Shown here: one piece after another, positions 14,401 through 25,500 of the stretch
Layout of the letters: each line of letters starts with the position of its first letter
Numbering within the stretch: the first letter of the stretch is position 1
DNA from: Macropodus opercularis
Taxonomy: Eukaryota; Chordata; Actinopteri; Anabantiformes; Osphronemidae
Reading direction: 5' to 3'
Assembly (NCBI GenBank): GCA_030770545.1
Contig: CM061100.1
Span: 11,338,501-11,402,500, forward strand
Length of the DNA: 64,000 nucleotides
Translations under genes and position numbers: made by a program
The notes under the pieces: model-generated
Told to the model about the DNA's origin: nothing
The model's database searches: none
What the model saw: the letters and a program-made list of their open reading frames with translations, nothing else

Positions 14401-15437
14401 AACAGAACAAGAAACTACACCATTGTCTGAAGCTGTGAGAAGATCATTAGTGACTCTAATCAGAGCTGTTTCTGTGCTATAATGTAATCTGAATCCTGAC
14501 TGGAAATTTTCATACAGGTTATTTCAATGCAGGTGGTCACATAGTTGTTCAGCTACCATTTTTTTAAAGAATTTTAGAAATAAAGGGCAGATTAGATATA
14601 GGTCTATAGTTTGGAAGTTCTCTAGAGTCAAGAGTAGGTTTTTTCAATAAATGTTTGACTAGAGCAACCTTAAAAGCCTGTGGTACGTAGCCTGTAAACA
14701 CAGATTGGTTGATTTGATTTAATATGGACGTGCTGATTAACGGAAAAACTTCTTTGAGTAATCTAGTTGGGATTGGGTTTAAGAGACAAGTAGCTAGAGT
14801 TAATTATTGAAGTTAACTCAGTATGATCTATGGGGGAAAAGCAGTTTAAGTAAGACATAGGTCTAACCAGCAAATCTAAGGCTGTTGGATCTGCAGATTG
14901 GTTTATGACATTTGTTGACAGATTCTGGTCATTTTTTTCTCTAATGGTCATGATTTTATTAGTAAAGAGCAACCCTACTAGAAATCAATACTTTGTCAGA
15001 AATACAGTACAAGCAGAAAATACTAAAATTATTGGTCCTTGAGACACTTGGAATGTTCCTGATGGGGACTGAGTATGTTAGAGGATGCTTTGCCAGTGAT
15101 AGTATTGACAATGTTAGTTAAAATTGAGGGCAGGCACACTTATATAGCATGGATACCTGAGCATAAACATATGGAGGGAATACCCTAGTTGAAAGACTTA
15201 AATGTATGCCAAATGAGCTTCCTGTCTATTGCTTAATGTTTTTTCACTCTGGCAGCAATGCCAGAAGCCTCTAGGAGACACAGACGCAAAGGCCTAAGAC
15301 CAAAATCCTCATGGAGAGATGCAGAGGAAGGGGAGGAGGAAGAGGAAGAGAACGAGGAGGATGACGACGATGATGAGTTCTTGCCATCAGAGGGAAGTGA
15401 AAATGAGATGGAGACAGAAATTTTGGATTACATGTAA
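8493..15437 (+). CDS. gtf3c5: General transcription factor IIIC subunit 5 (TFIIIC63/Tfc1-like)
   Basis: Eleven coding exons: 8493-8690, 9054-9252, 9407-9617, 9742-9925, 10174-10278, 10680-10794, 11125-11205, 11739-11827, 12030-12112, 12773-12915 and 15256-15437. Phases join cleanly to give 529 aa (human about 519). The start ATG opens MEVSKEMKRG. Conserved stretches include VCVEYPAVI near the N terminus, RLELHFRPQDPFCH, TTYKFQG, RLDSPVDYYYRP, GLTRARRPHNAIFV, RPIWSRNAVKANVNLHPDKL and GPWRSLWVRLGYDPR. The final exon encodes a long Asp/Glu-rich run and ends ENEMETEILDYM. Role: subunit of the TFIIIC A-module, which binds the internal A box of tRNA-type genes and recruits TFIIIB and Pol III in the nucleus. 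Introns 6 and 10 hold repeats, and intron 10 (2.3 kb) is mostly a LINE fragment. Identity is very secure. Confidence 0.96.
8750..8771. repeat. (CT)n simple repeat
   Basis: Short CT-rich run, with one interruption, in gtf3c5 intron 1. Confidence 0.8.
10799..11000. repeat. Dispersed teleost repeat fragment in gtf3c5 intron 6
   Basis: The stretch begins with AATTCAAA units followed by ACTTTATTTGTCCCCGAGGG, a motif I recognise as recurring in teleost interspersed repeats, probably a retroposon 3' tail. Family and borders cannot be fixed from one copy. It lies immediately after the exon 6 donor. Confidence 0.4.
13298..14990 (-). mobile_element. L2/Rex-like non-LTR retrotransposon fragment (RT remnant)
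   Basis: Minus-strand translation at 14159-14392 shows reverse transcriptase landmarks in order: KALGWFKSYL, then GVPQGSVLGPILY (motif B region), then HCYADDT (catalytic YADD). More reading-frame debris lies on both sides, broken by stops, so the copy is dead. Its 3' part (about 13300-13550) is closely repeated in grin1 intron 3 near 48567-48811. It occupies most of gtf3c5 intron 10, antisense to the gene. This is a host-genome LINE, not a virus. Confidence 0.8.
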
Positions 15438-15514
15438 TATAATGCCAAGCATCTTTATTGTCTGTATTTTGATCTTTCTTTGTAAAAGTTATGTGATTGA
15501 TTTAGTTAAATATA

Positions 15515-15520
15515 AATAAA
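15515..15520 (+). terminator. gtf3c5: Poly(A) signal of gtf3c5
   Basis: AATAAA 78 nt after the TAA stop, giving a short 3' UTR. Confidence 0.75.
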
Positions 15521-16205
15521 AGCGTTTTTTAAGCTGGTCTCGGAACAGATGCATTGAACAGTAGGTCTTGGTCACTAGTTCTTCCATTTCAAATACATGC
15601 TGAATCCAATTTCAAATGCAAAGTGTACTCCAATGTTCACCTGAGGTTCTAGGCACATAGGCTCTGACGTGTGTTGGAGAACCACTGTCATCTAACACAG
15701 GATCCTGCCTCCTTCTGAATGGGCTACAAACAGTGTGGCCTAACTGAAAATCATTTCTTTGTACTTTTGTCAGACAAATCAAGGTTCAAACAAATTTGCA
15801 AACATTTTCTAGAGATGCTAATGTTGCTTTAACTTAAACTAACATTGTTACTTGCTTAAGGCCATGATAAACTTATTTATAAGCCACGGGGTAACTTTTG
15901 ACTTTGCTACAACACCTTGACTTTGAAAGCACTTGGACGGCTGTGTCAACTGGGTGCGGAAGTTGGAAAATTGCAGTGCTTTGCAAAGCATATGTGCAAA
16001 AACCCATTACAAAGCATACAGCAATCAAAAACACATGATGGAACATTTTTTCCATTATTACTGGTCTTCAAAGTCACTATAGCCATCCTTACATAGGAAC
16101 ACAAAAAACAACAGATTCATCAGGTTTGATATGTGAAAATCCCCAAAAATTTCCTATTGAGGAAATGAGAAGATAAGAAGTACGGAAGAGTTTGACTATT
16201 GTGTG
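15521..16205. other. Intergenic gtf3c5 to first cel gene
   Basis: No gene seen. The stretch around 15935-15990, with GGCTGTGTCAAC followed by GAAAATTG and TTTGC, has a recognisable counterpart upstream of the second cel gene (about 21670-21715). It is therefore either duplicated non-coding flank or a shared enhancer. Confidence 0.5.
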
Positions 16206-16348
16206 TTATGTAACAGTGAGAAAAGCCAACACAGGGTTTGTACTCTGATCAGATGTTGTTGGTGGGTGGGTGTGGGTGTGTGTGTGGGTGTGGGAAGGCT
16301 TTCCTTATAAAAGTCTAATCAACAATCAACCTGTGTCACAGTGTCACC
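16206..16348 (+). promoter_or_regulatory. cel: Proximal promoter of first cel gene
   Basis: TTATGTAAC at 16206-16214 (a PAR-bZIP/C/EBP-type site), an E-box CAGATG at 16250-16255, TTTCC near 16300 and a TATA box TATAAA at 16306-16311. The same order with small changes precedes the second cel gene. The TATA box is only 43 bp before the ATG, so the 5' UTR should be about 10-15 nt, which is common in pancreatic enzyme genes. A GT-rich run at 16259-16292 is specific to this copy. An E-box followed by TTTCC resembles the bipartite PTF1 site of acinar genes, but the spacing is longer than the classical site. Confidence 0.6.
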
Positions 16349-19300
16349 ATGGCAAAATTGGGGATTTTCATAGCGATTGCTGTGTTTTTGGAGACGGTCT
16401 CTGGAACCTCTGTAAGTGGCATGTAAAACAGTTTATCCCACAACCACATGTCAGTGGTATTTCTTCGTGTGTATTAGTCATATTCTATATCGTAAGTTGC
16501 CTCTCCCATTATATGTTTAATGACAACATATTTTTAAATTGTTAGTAGAGCTTCTTTGTATTTCTGTACTTTACATTTATGGTTATTTTGGTATTTGTCT
16601 GTGCTGTCGTGCTTGATGTGTAAAGCTTGGGCAGGTTTATACAGAGGGAGGGATTGTGGCGGGCAAGAACCGTCTTATCGGGCTCAGCCGTTACGTGGAC
16701 ATCTTCAAGGGGATTCCTTATGCTGCACCACCTAGAAGGTTTGAGAAACCAGTGCCCCACCCTGGCTGGGATGGTGGGTAGAAGGATTAAAAAGATTATT
16801 GTGAACACTTGTTCTAAATGTTTTAGCTGCAAAGCATCAAAACATAATGTATTTTGGTAAGTAGTAGGTCTTACTCTGTTGTTGTCTTTGGTCAGGTGTT
16901 CTGAAGGCCACCGATTACAGGAACAGATGCCTTCAGTTGGATCTTCTCATGACTGGTACTATGGGTGGTGAAGACTGTCTGTACCTTAACATCTGGGTCC
17001 CTCATGGCCGATCAGGTAAAACCTAAGACATGTCCTCCATGAGTCATCTTGTCCTGGCTCTGTAACTAGCTATAGTTCTCTTTGTTCTGCAGTGTCCACT
17101 GGTCTGCCAGTCATGGTATGGATCTATGGAGGAGGCTTCCTGGTTGGAGGCTCAATGGGTGCAAACTTCCTGGATAACTATCTGTACGATGGGCAGGAGA
17201 TTGCAGACAGAGGAAACGTTATTGTGGTGACACTGGGATACCGTGTGGGAACTTTAGGCTTCCTGAGTACTGGTGATGGTGATTTGCCTGGTAGGTGTCA
17301 TTGCTCTCACAAAGGTCACAAAATGGTCCAGCATTTGTTAGCTGTCAGATGTCACCACATTTTTTATACCCATTTTTATACCCAATTCCTTTTTTCAGGA
17401 AACTATGGTTTGTGGGACCAGCAAGCTGCCATTGCCTGGGTAAGCAGGAACATCAGAGCATTTGGTGGAGACCCTGACAACATCACCATCTTTGGAGAGT
17501 CTGCAGGAGGAGCTAGTGTGAACTTTCAGGTGATATGCTTTTTTTGTGGTGTCTAGCTGGTGGTGTGCATTTTTCCATTAAAATTTGTAACAATAACTAA
17601 CTTGCTTTTCTTGCCCACAGACAATCACTCCTCACAATAAGGGACTGTTCAAACGGGCCATTTCCCAGAGCGGGGTTGCCCTCTGCCCTTGGGCAATCAA
17701 CTACAACCCCCGCAGGTTTGCTGAGGAGGTACAGAATACTTTCAGTTACATGTTTTTGCAACTGTGATTATTTTACTGATCACTTTTTTCAGCACACAAT
17801 AGAATGTTTTCGAGGGGTGTTATTACTACATGGTTGGAAAATAAAACAGTTAATCCTTTTCTCAGGTTGCCTTAAAAGTCAATTGCCCCACTGATGAACG
17901 CATGGCTGCCTGTTTGAAGATGACTGATTCTGTGACCTTAACCATGGCCGGTACTCTCAGTCTGTCAGGCTCTCCCGATCGTAAGAACCACACTCTATTT
18001 TACATTATTATTATTATGCTATACTTTTTCCCATCAGACCAGCACAAGTCAGCTTTGACCATTAACACTGTGTCTCTCTGTATGTAATGTCCAGAATTAA
18101 GGTGATCGAATGGTAAGTAACACAGGTCCTGAATTTGTTTCCATCCATCCCCTTTTTCCATTTGCCACCCCACCCCCAACCCCCCAAAAAAATAAATGTA
18201 ACTGGCACAGCCAATGACCTATTAGAGTCACCTTTATGTATAATGTATACAGAATATGACATGAATATTTGCATTTTTCTCCATTAGACCCACTTGTATA
18301 CAATCTGGTCCTGTCTCCTGTCATTGATGGTGACTTCCTGCCAGATGAGCCTCATAATTTGTTCCACAATGCTGCAGACATTGACTACATCATTGGAGTC
18401 AATGACATGGATGGACATATTTTCACTGCTTTTGATGTTCCTTCAATCAACTCTGTGCTGCTGAACACCCCAGTGTGAGACACAACATATCAGACTCTTC
18501 AACTGTAGGGTGATTAACATTTTTGAGAGCAGAAAATTCAGATCTACTGTAACTTCTCCTTAAATTCTTTTCCCAAATGTAGTGAAGATGTGAAGACGCT
18601 CCTGGGGTCTTACACTAAGGAAAAAGGTGTGGCCGGACTGCAGAATGCTTATTCTACATATACTTCGAATTGGGGATCTAATCCCAGTCAGGAGACCATC
18701 AAGAAAACTGTTGTGGCAATTGGAACAGACTACATCTTCTTGGTTCCTGCACAGACTGCCCTCTACCTTCATGCTTCAAATGCCAGGTGAGATTATTGAT
18801 CCTTTTGCTCCTTATGTTGCTTTAGAAGGTACAACAGCAAGAGGTAGCATTGTTACAAGTGCAGTATACTTAAAAAATGTTTACACGTTAGCTAATTGTT
18901 TATGTAATTTTTTTGACCATGATGAAACTGTTTCATTATTAGGTATGCATTAGGTGCTATGTTTTGTGTTTAGTATCACCACATTCTGTATTTTCTTTAT
19001 CTTTACACAGAACTGGTCGTACCTACTCATATGTTTTCTCTGAACCCAACCGTATGGGAGGACTAGGTAAGCCTTACCCCAGCTGGATGGGAGCTGACCA
19101 TGCAGATGACCTGCAGTATGTGTTTGGAAAACCTTTTACCACACCACTGGGTTACTGGCCTCGCCATCGTGATGTGTCTCGCTACACGATTGCCTACTGG
19201 ACCAACTTTGCGAGAACTGGGTATAATATAGCTGCCACAAGACACAAGAACATAACCAAAAAATAATAATCTAAAACTGAAACATAAAACTAAAACTGCC

Positions 19301-19514
19301 TCAATTTCACCTATTTTTGTTTCATGTCCACAGAGATCCCAATGTCGGGGAGTTGAGCGTGCCAGTTACCTGGCCCACATTCAGCAATGGAGAACAGTAC
19401 CTTGAGATCAATTCTGATATGAACAACAACTATGTGGGGCAGAAGATGAGACTGCGCTATGTGCATTTCTGGGCCAGTATCCTGCCCAGTCTCCCCACAG
19501 TCATCTCAAAATAA
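16349..19514 (+). CDS. cel: Bile-salt-activated lipase / carboxyl ester lipase, tandem copy 1
   Basis: Eleven exons as in mammalian CEL: 16349-16411, 16626-16773, 16896-17015, 17093-17290, 17399-17529, 17621-17728, 17866-17980, 18288-18474, 18583-18786, 19011-19220 and 19334-19514, giving 554 aa. Exon 1 encodes a 21-residue signal-peptide-like segment (MAKLGIFIAIAVFLE). Alpha/beta-hydrolase landmarks are the oxyanion loop YGGGF, nucleophile elbow GESAG (Ser211), the acid in MDGH (Asp336) and GADHADD (His455). A glycosylation sequon NIT lies just before the elbow, as in human CEL. The protein ends in VHFWASILPSLPTVISK, without the Pro-rich mucin-like repeats of mammalian CEL. Family role: secreted by the exocrine pancreas, it hydrolyses cholesteryl esters, acylglycerols and retinyl esters when bile salts are present. 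It is intact and probably functional. Confidence 0.95.
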
Positions 19515-19568
19515 AAAGCATTTGGAATCACCTGTGTGCTTTTGCTGCCAGTCTGCAGGTACATGAAA

Positions 19569-19574
19569 AATAAA
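19569..19574 (+). terminator. cel: Poly(A) signal of first cel gene
   Basis: AATAAA 55 nt after the stop, followed by a tail (GAAGAATACAAA) that is also recognisable after the second copy. Confidence 0.75.
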
Positions 19575-20004
19575 TTGAAGAATACAAAATATATTTCCTC
19601 ACGTTGTGCTTCATTCAGTTTATTTTAAAATGTTAGAATACGTAGTGCTACACAAATTTAAATGTATGCATTATCAGCTGTGCAGAACATGTATTTCTTT
19701 GGTCACGTACAATGAAACTTTTTAAGTGTCTCCTTTTAGTCTTGGCTGAAAACCCATTGCAACTATAAAATGGGTTTTATGGAAATGGTTTTTTTTTATT
19801 TTTGCAAAGACTATTATACACTTGCACTCAAAATTATACAGCCACAATAGCATTTGATTGTGTGTGTGTCATGTCGATATGTGTCTGGAAGTTGTACATC
19901 TGTCACTTCATTAATAAATTTTGCTCTTCAAAATATGTTTTACCACACCACAATGATGAGATAACACAAAGGTAGGTTAACAGTTTGGTCTGCAACAATG
20001 CTAA

Positions 20005-20510
20005 GATACTCTACTGCAGGTGGTACTTGTCAAGTTCCATTAGTATCCACAAAAATGGCTCAACCCCAAGGTTTCCCAGCAGCCTTCTTCCCATAGTGCA
20101 CTCTGGTGCAATGTGTCCCCCAGGTAAGCAGCACACCTGGCCATGTAGATGCTGTAAAATAAAACTTGATTCAACAGATCCGGACACCTTCATCCATTGC
20201 TTTGTGGCCCAGGTCTTATGCTCATGTGCTTATTGTTGGTGCTTTTGGCAGTGGATGGGGGCACACTGAATGGTGTGCAGCTAAGCAGTCCCATAAACAA
20301 CAAATTGTGATGCACTATGTATTGTGGCACCTTTGGCTGAGAACAAACATTACTGTTTTCAGCAGTTTGATGTTGGATCAGAACACACAGGTCAGCCTTT
20401 GTTTCCCCATTTGCATCAATGAGGCTTTTGTACAAGCAAACCTGAGCAAACATACTGTTATTAGTAGAACATATTCATATTTTGCTAATCAAACACTTAA
20501 TTTTAGACCT
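20005..20510 (-). pseudogene. Decayed Tc1/mariner transposase, copy A
   Basis: On the minus strand, reading from about 20450 down, the pieces SLIDANGE, VHHNLLFMGLL and LPGGHIAPECTMGRR fall in the order expected for a Tc1-like transposase: the end of the helix-turn-helix region, the linker, then the catalytic core before the second Asp. They are in different frames and broken by stops. No terminal inverted repeats could be recognised. It is a fossil and not mobile. Confidence 0.65.
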
Positions 20511-21084
20511 TTTTGACATAATCTGTGTTCCCTACATCACAATAAGGACATTTTGTTATTCTTGAAAACACTTTTTTAAAATCCAGCTGTATTTACCCCC
20601 TAAAACTCAACTGGTTGGTGGGAAGCACATCAGGAACTACAGTATCTGTAATAGATCAGAGATAAGGCAAGTTTCAGGAAGAAGGAAGTGATGGAGGATT
20701 TGCTGATAGTCATGCTGGGATGTATAGCGCCTTTCATGGGCCACTGACAACAAAGAGCGAGTTGTGTATGCAAGTGTCTGCTACAAAACAAATCTGAGAC
20801 ACACAGATGGTGAATATTAATGTCAGAGGGGGCAGCCCTCTTTCACTGTGAAGAGTGAAAATAACACAAGGAGAAATGAATGAAAGTTGCTAATGAAGTC
20901 ACCAAAAATAACACAGGAAAACAAGATGATCAAAATAAAAGCATAGAACAGGAAGTAAAGCTGCTGGTTGTCATGCCACACGCAGTCAAGACTGAGTTTA
21001 GTTGTGACTGCACCTTATAGATTCCGAAGCCATATCAATAGCTAATCAGCAAACGTATGGCACTGAAATAAAATTTCTGAGAAA

Positions 21085-21215
21085 GCTGTTAATGGGGAGA
21101 AGGTTTTCCTTCCAACATGACACTGACACAAAGCACACAGCAAGAATGATCACTAGAAAAAGTCCTTCAGACCTCAGACTTCAAATTGAAGACTACATTA
21201 AATGGTCACCATCAA
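21085..21215 (+). pseudogene. Decayed Tc1-like transposase fragment, copy B
   Basis: The plus-strand peptide FSFQHDTDTKHTAR matches the region around the second catalytic Asp of Tc1-like transposases, followed by a degraded WSPSNL stretch where a SPDLNPIE-like block is expected. It is opposite in orientation to copy A and about 600 bp away. The two could be different insertions or a rearranged single element. Confidence 0.5.
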
Positions 21216-22442
21216 ATTTAACTGGGGGTGATTCTTTTCTGTACCCACTATATATGACGTTGCTGTACTGTAAGTGATTTGTATCCACAGGACTAGGTGA
21301 GGGTGGATCACTGCGCTCTCTGCACATTCCAATGGGAGGGAGCTTTAGAGGACTGACATAGAAGTCAAATCCTACTTGATCTTAAATTGTGATTTAGATC
21401 TAAAATTGTTAAAAAAAAAAAATTTATTTTTTCCTTCTTTTTGTGAAAACCTAAATATGCAGGTTAGTTGGAAGACTTTTGTTAATTATAGATATTAGAT
21501 TTTAAATAGATGCTACTATGTCATTGTATTTAAACTGCAGGTCTTGTGCACATGTGATGGTAGTATTAATAGTCTGTTTTATACTTTATAGTCTCACTTT
21601 TTCATACAAAGAAAATGGTTGAAACACAAATTAAGGTTTGAATTGGCAGCAGTGTGACTTTCAGTCGAGTAGGACAGCTGTGTCAACTTGGCCTTGAAGT
21701 TTGAAAATTACTTTGCACAAGGTAGACAAAAAAACATTCTACATGTAGGCAGGTCTGTCTGACCTACAGTATGAAATGCCTACAGTAAATGTATCAAAAT
21801 TATTATAAAGCCAAATGAAAACCTAAGATTGTCAGACTGTATAACTCCAATTTCTTGTTTTTCAAGTGTTTCACTATAACTGAATGAATCATGTTCTTGT
21901 CTAAGTTCCTGCCATAAATTGCATTTGCATATTCCACACAAGAAAAATTATTCTAACAAATGCAGCTTCACATGACATTGGTGGACATGAAATTAGGGAC
22001 TTAGTTGAATGACAAAAATGTATCTGTGGATGTCTTTGATTAATACATATTTCTATTAAATTACGAACATACATTCTTACATATATTGTCCATTATGAGC
22101 AGGAAAGTGACCTATAACTTTAATGAATGATGAAGTCTGGTTTGGTTTGGTGCATGTCCAAGAACATCTAGAACTGCTGTTTATTATTTTTGTTATCTAA
22201 TGGACATTCACTTCTCAAGATAATGTTGTTCTTTGGCACAAAAAACTTCAATACTGATAAGACCTACCTCTCTCACTGCACATAGGGCTGGTAGGTTAAA
22301 ACATTGTAACTGTTTAGTTCTTTATTTGGTTTAAATTAATCAAATATATTATTAAAAAAAAATTTCATTGTATTTGATTGGCTCAAACAGATTTTAATGC
22401 ATTTCAATCATCCACTGCTGCAGGGTCATATTACTGATTGTG

Positions 22443-22561
22443 TTACGTAACAGTGAGAATAGCCAGTGAAGGGATAGCATGTTGATCACATGTTGTTCTG
22501 GGGAGGAGTGTCCTTCATAAAAGTCTAGTTCAGATTGAACCTGGTTTGTAGTTTGGTCATG
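22443..22561 (+). promoter_or_regulatory. cel: Proximal promoter of second cel gene
   Basis: TTACGTAAC at 22443-22451 (a perfect palindromic PAR-bZIP-type core), E-box CACATG at 22487-22492, TCC near 22511, and the TATA-like CATAAA at 22516-22521, 46 bp before the ATG. Motif order and flanking words (AACAGTGAGAA, TGTTGTT, AAAAGTCTA) match the first cel promoter. The GT-rich insert is absent, so the elements lie about 27 bp closer together. Confidence 0.6.
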
Positions 22562-25500
22562 ATGGTGAAACTGGGGATTTTGGTTGCTGTTGCTGTGTTT
22601 CTGAAAACAGTCTCTGGGACCTCCGTAAGTGCCAAAATAAACAACGGTGCTCACAAAATTCCAGCAGATAAGGCTGAGTATCACTGGAAAAGAAGTATTG
22701 TACATAAAAATGTCTGTTAGTAATTCATTTTAAATATGCATTTTTACCACTTTATGTTACCATTATTTTTCTGCTTTATTTCTATAGCTTGGGGTGGTTT
22801 ATACAGATGGAGGGATGGTGCAGGGAAAAAACATTCGTCTGAGGATTGGCCATTACATGGACATCTTTAGAGGGATTCCTTATGCTGCTCCACCTGGAGC
22901 ATTTCAGAAACCAACACGTCACCCTGGCTGGGATGGTGGGTAGACCAACAAAACGTCTACAGTCCATCATTTATTTTAGTAAAATTTTGAGTGTTTTTTT
23001 GTTGTTGCCTTTTATCAGGTATTCTGAAGGCAACTGAATTCAGGAAGAGATGCCTTCAGTTGAATCTTCTTATGACTGAAACCAGAGGCAGTGAGGACTG
23101 TCTGTACCTTAATATCTGGGTTCCTCATGTTCGAGCAGGTAAAGAAACGCGATACTCTAAATGTACAGTATATTAGAGTACCTCTATAACTGTCTGCAGT
23201 TCTTTTTGTTCTGCAGTGTCCACTGGTCTGCCAGTCATGGTATGGATCTATGGAGGAGGTTTCCTGGTTGGAGGCTCAATGGGTGCAAACTTCCTGGACA
23301 ACTATCTGTACGATGGGCAGGAAATTGCAGACAGAGGAAACGTTATTGTGGTGACTCTGGGATACCGTGTGGGAACTTTAGGCTTCCTGAGTACTGGAGA
23401 TGATGATTTGCCCGGTAGGTGTCAGGTCATTATTATAATTGTCAAAATGTCACTAAGTGATCTAGCATTTGGTAGATGTTGACTTGTCCGATTTCATTTG
23501 ATTCTCATACAATTCCTTTTTTTTAGGAAACTATGGTTTGTGGGACCAGCAAGCTGCCATTGCCTGGGTAAGCAGGAACATCCGAGCATTTGGAGGAGAC
23601 CCTGACAACATCACCCTTTTTGGAGAGTCTGCAGGAGGAGCTAGTGTCAGCTTCCAGGTAAGAAACTTCATTGATGTCCATTTATCTAGCTCCAGTTAAA
23701 TAAATCATAAGCTGTACATTACTTGATGTAAACACAAATTGTTTTTCTGCCTGACATTAGACAATCACTCCTCACAACAAAGGACTATTCAAAAGAGCTA
23801 TATCCCAGAGTGGGGTTGCCCTCTGTCCATGGGCAATTAACAGGAATCCCCGTAGGTTCGCTGAAGAGGTACACAACAGTTTCCTCTCCTTTCTTTTCTC
23901 TGATAACTGTGTTTTGCAGTGCTCAAAGGGAATTTGAGCACTTTACTGCTGAAAAAGAAAGATGGTTTGTTCCCCTTCCTTAGGTTGCTATAAAGGTCAA
24001 CTGCCCCACTGATAAGAATATGGCTGCCTGTTTGAAGATGACTGACCCTGTAACCCTAACAATGGCTGGCACTCTCAGTCTGTCTAGCTCAGCTGATAGT
24101 AAGGACCACACTTTACTTTACTTTCTTGTTACCCAATATAGTTTGGCTTGATTGTGACATGAGGAGAAAGAAAAAAATATTAAAAATACCCTACATCTTC
24201 ATGATGTAAATCTAAGTTATATGAAATTTAATTAGCTCTGTTTATAGAATATTACATGTCAGATTGTATTTTTTTCAATTAGACCCGGTTGTATACAACC
24301 TGGCCCTGTCTCCTGTCATTGATGGTGACTTCTTGCCAGATGAGCCTCATAATTTGTTTCATAATGCTGCTGACATTGACTACATTGCTGGCATAAACGA
24401 CATGGACGGACACATATTCACTGCAGCAGATGTTCCTTCAATTAACTCCATGCTGGAGAACACACCAGTGTGAGTCCAAGTCATGATCAGTGCAAGACAT
24501 AAACACTTCTGTAGAGAAGCAAAACATATGAGACTGATAACTGCAGGTAACATTCTCTCCCCAAATGTAGTGAAGATGTGAAGAGGCTCCTGGGGTCTTA
24601 CACTAAGGAAAAGGGGATTGCTGGACTGCAGAATGCCTATTCTACATATACTTCGAACTGGGGATCTAATCCCAGTCAGGAGACCATCAAGAAAACCATT
24701 GTGGAGATTGGGACAGACTACATTTTCTTGGTTCCTACACAGACTGCCCTCTACCTTCATGCTTCCAATGCAACGTGAGTGCAATATTTAACAAATTAGA
24801 TGTTTCCGTTTTCAATTCAATTGAGAAGCGTAGTGCATTGTTAAAGCTGCAGCAACTAACACTGTGTAATGTACAGGCAACATGACAAAAGAGAATACAT
24901 GTATTTAACAGCTCTGTGACAGATCTCACTAGGACTGAACCCAAAAATGGGCATCCAAATTGTCATTAGTTAGATAGGTATTCAGTTTTCAGCTTCAATA
25001 TTCTCATATAATATTTTTCAGCATCTGTGCTGAGTGTCAGGTTGAGCAAGGTAAAAAAAAAGTCAGATTGGTGACATGTACAGTAAATAGTGTAATTCTG
25101 AGCTGGAGTTTGCCTCAGAGAGAGGTGTGTCTGTGTCTTCTGGTTGTAACTTCTAACTCTAGTTGTGTATGCTACTTTAAATCTAAATAAGTTACGTGTT
25201 ACACTGCAGGAACCAAATACTTTCCATTTTGAATTTTCGAGTTTCAGTGCCCAACCCTAGTAGTGGGTAACAATGACTTCTCGTATTTAAAGGCACCTTA
25301 AAAAAAAAAAAAAGTGAATGTGCCGGTCATGTTTTTGTCCCTAAACATGCTTTGTTGTCTTATTACAGGACTGGCCGTACCTACTCATACCTTTTTACTC
25401 AACCCAACCGTATGGGTGGCCTCGGTAGACCCTACCCCAGTTGGATGGGAGCTGACCATGCAGATGACCTGCAGTATGTGTTTGGAAAACCCTTTACTAC

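Larger units (their letters stand above)
19600..22440. other. Intergenic between the two cel copies
   Basis: No intact gene. It holds two decayed Tc1-like transposase fragments (separate entries) and, near 21670-21715, a segment matching the flank upstream of the first cel gene. The rest is AT-rich and featureless to me. Confidence 0.5.

Noticed and set aside
22559..22561. First of two adjacent ATGs as start of the second cel gene
   Set aside because: The second ATG (22562) aligns with the other cel copy and has the better context. The difference is one Met and does not change the product.
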